Source: Flavobacterium sediminilitoris
GTDB taxonomy: Bacteria; Bacteroidota; Bacteroidia; Flavobacteriales; Flavobacteriaceae
Assembly (NCBI RefSeq): GCF_023008245.1
Contig: NZ_CP090145.1
Coordinates: forward strand, 620,001-684,000
DNA length: 64,000 nucleotides
Direction: 5' to 3'
Part shown: in pieces, positions 63,269 to 64,000 of the stretch
Layout of the letters: every line of letters starts with the position of its first letter
Numbering within the stretch: the stretch's first letter is position 1
Translations under genes and position numbers: made by a program
Notes under the pieces: generated by a model
The model's input: the letters and a program-made list of their open reading frames with translations, nothing else
Told to the model about the DNA's origin: nothing
Database searches by the model: none

Positions 63269-64000
63269 TTATGATGCATTCAAAAGAAAGTCTCTCAAAA
63301 TAATAAACCCAACAGAACCTGCTAAAAACCCAACAAGTGCCAACCAACCTATTTTTTTAAGATACCAAAAGAAATCTATTTTTTCCATTCCCATTGCAAC
63401 AACTCCAGCAGCAGAACCAATTATTAATATACTTCCTCCTGTTCCTGCTGAATATGCGATAAAATGCCAAGCTGGTTCGTCCATTCCAATTTGAAACATT
63501 CCTATACTTGCCGCAACTAAAGGCACATTATCTATAATTGCAGAACCTGCTCCTAATAGCAAGACTACTAAATCTGAAATTTTTGTTGAATGATGTTCTG
63601 TACCAAGATATGGCACACTATTTTCTAATATTCCTGCAAAATCAAATAACATTCCTAATGATTCTAAAGCAGCAACAGCCATTAAAATACCTAAGAAAAA
63701 TAAAATACTTGGCATTTCAATTTTAGACAATGATTTATGAACGGGACTATGATGTACTGAACCTTCACCAGCAGTTGCTCCTCCCACACTAAACTTCCTA
63801 TTACTTAATACTTCTGCTACAGCAGCTACAACAGCTAATGATAACATCATTCCAACATAAGGAGGTAAATGTGTAGCTGTTTTAAAAATTGGAACAAATA
63901 AAATGGAACCTAAGCCTAAATAAAACATTAAAGAGCTATAAGGAGGGCTAACTTCGTCAACCTCAACTTCTGCTTCAATATTTCCTTTAAAAATTTTCAT
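63269..64000 (-). CDS. nhaD: NhaD-type sodium/proton antiporter, C-terminal part (5' end outside window)
   Basis: 244 residues visible. The ATG at the window edge is probably internal, since NhaD proteins are about twice this length. Helices YSSLMFYLGLGSILFVPIF, PSILFFLGILMAVAALESL, VLLLGAGSAIIDNVPLVAASI and FIAYSAGTGGSILIIGSAAGVVAMG match the ion transporter / NhaD pattern. Exports sodium in exchange for protons. Upstream of the ExbB gene by 52 bases. Confidence 0.88.
   Translation of the reverse strand: MKIFKGNIEAEVEVDEVSPPYSSLMFYLGLGSILFVPIFKTATHLPPYVGMMLSLAVVAAVAEVLSNRKFSVGGATAGEGSVHHSPVHKSLSKIEMPSILFFLGILMAVAALESLGMLFDFAGILENSVPYLGTEHHSTKISDLVVLLLGAGSAIIDNVPLVAASIGMFQIGMDEPAWHFIAYSAGTGGSILIIGSAAGVVAMGMEKIDFFWYLKKIGWLALVGFLAGSVGFIILRDFLLNAS

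Overview
The window comes from a low-GC member of the Bacteroidota, almost certainly a flavobacterium. The support is: gliding genes gldD and gldE in the flavobacterial order mutY-ssb-gldE-gldD; a long secreted protein with a type IX secretion C-terminal sorting tail; ribosomal protein L21 with a C-terminal extension; promoters of the TTG / TAnnTTTG type; and almost no Shine-Dalgarno sequences. The two edges cut genes: PBP2 on the left and an NhaD-type antiporter on the right.

Layout: 1-2233 is the end of the rod-shape pair mrdA-rodA. 2244-25338 is an accessory island, nearly all on the minus strand, that makes and exports small peptides. It holds eight paralogous short precursors with a shared KKSILNL-type leader and a (usually) double-glycine cleavage site, a C39-peptidase ABC exporter, an HlyD adaptor, a VKOR-thioredoxin fusion, a thioredoxin-like lipoprotein and two membrane-anchored TPR-AraC regulators. 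It also holds a second RiPP module: a split class I lanthipeptide dehydratase, a precursor with a different leader, and an S8 protease. Two of the eight precursors (12171-12347 and 16546-16704) are very short. 25339-31187 is a repeat-rich stretch with a lipoprotein, a family of tiny one-helix membrane proteins, a secreted nuclease and a coiled-coil protein. 31188-34718 is a 1176-residue FG-GAP/VCBS repeat protein with a type IX sorting tail.

From about 35 kb on, the content is mostly core genes: rplU-rpmA, two M16 peptidases, an EamA transporter, an HMA-domain lipoprotein, mutY-ssb-gldE-gldD, an HU-family gene, rng, PBP1C with alpha-2-macroglobulin, tadA, dxs, a DUF3078-like protein, tRNA-Val, folC, a TonB-ExbD-ExbB set and the NhaD-type gene.

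How the island may work (inference): leaders are cut and peptides exported by the C39 exporter with HlyD; the VKOR-thioredoxin fusion and the thioredoxin lipoprotein form or sort disulfides, which fits the even cysteine count (4 or 6) in all eight cores; an inverted-repeat promoter box (core GTCA-spacer-TGAC) shared by several precursors suggests coordinated control. The dehydratase module would act on the separate Ser/Thr-rich precursor at 23283-23507; no LanC cyclase is visible. Other unusual items are a roughly 150-bp tandem repeat made from the 3' end of rng with its terminator, a three-site operator-like array in front of an XRE regulator, a 46-bp perfect palindrome next to a regulator, and a dispersed family of intergenic palindromic repeats.
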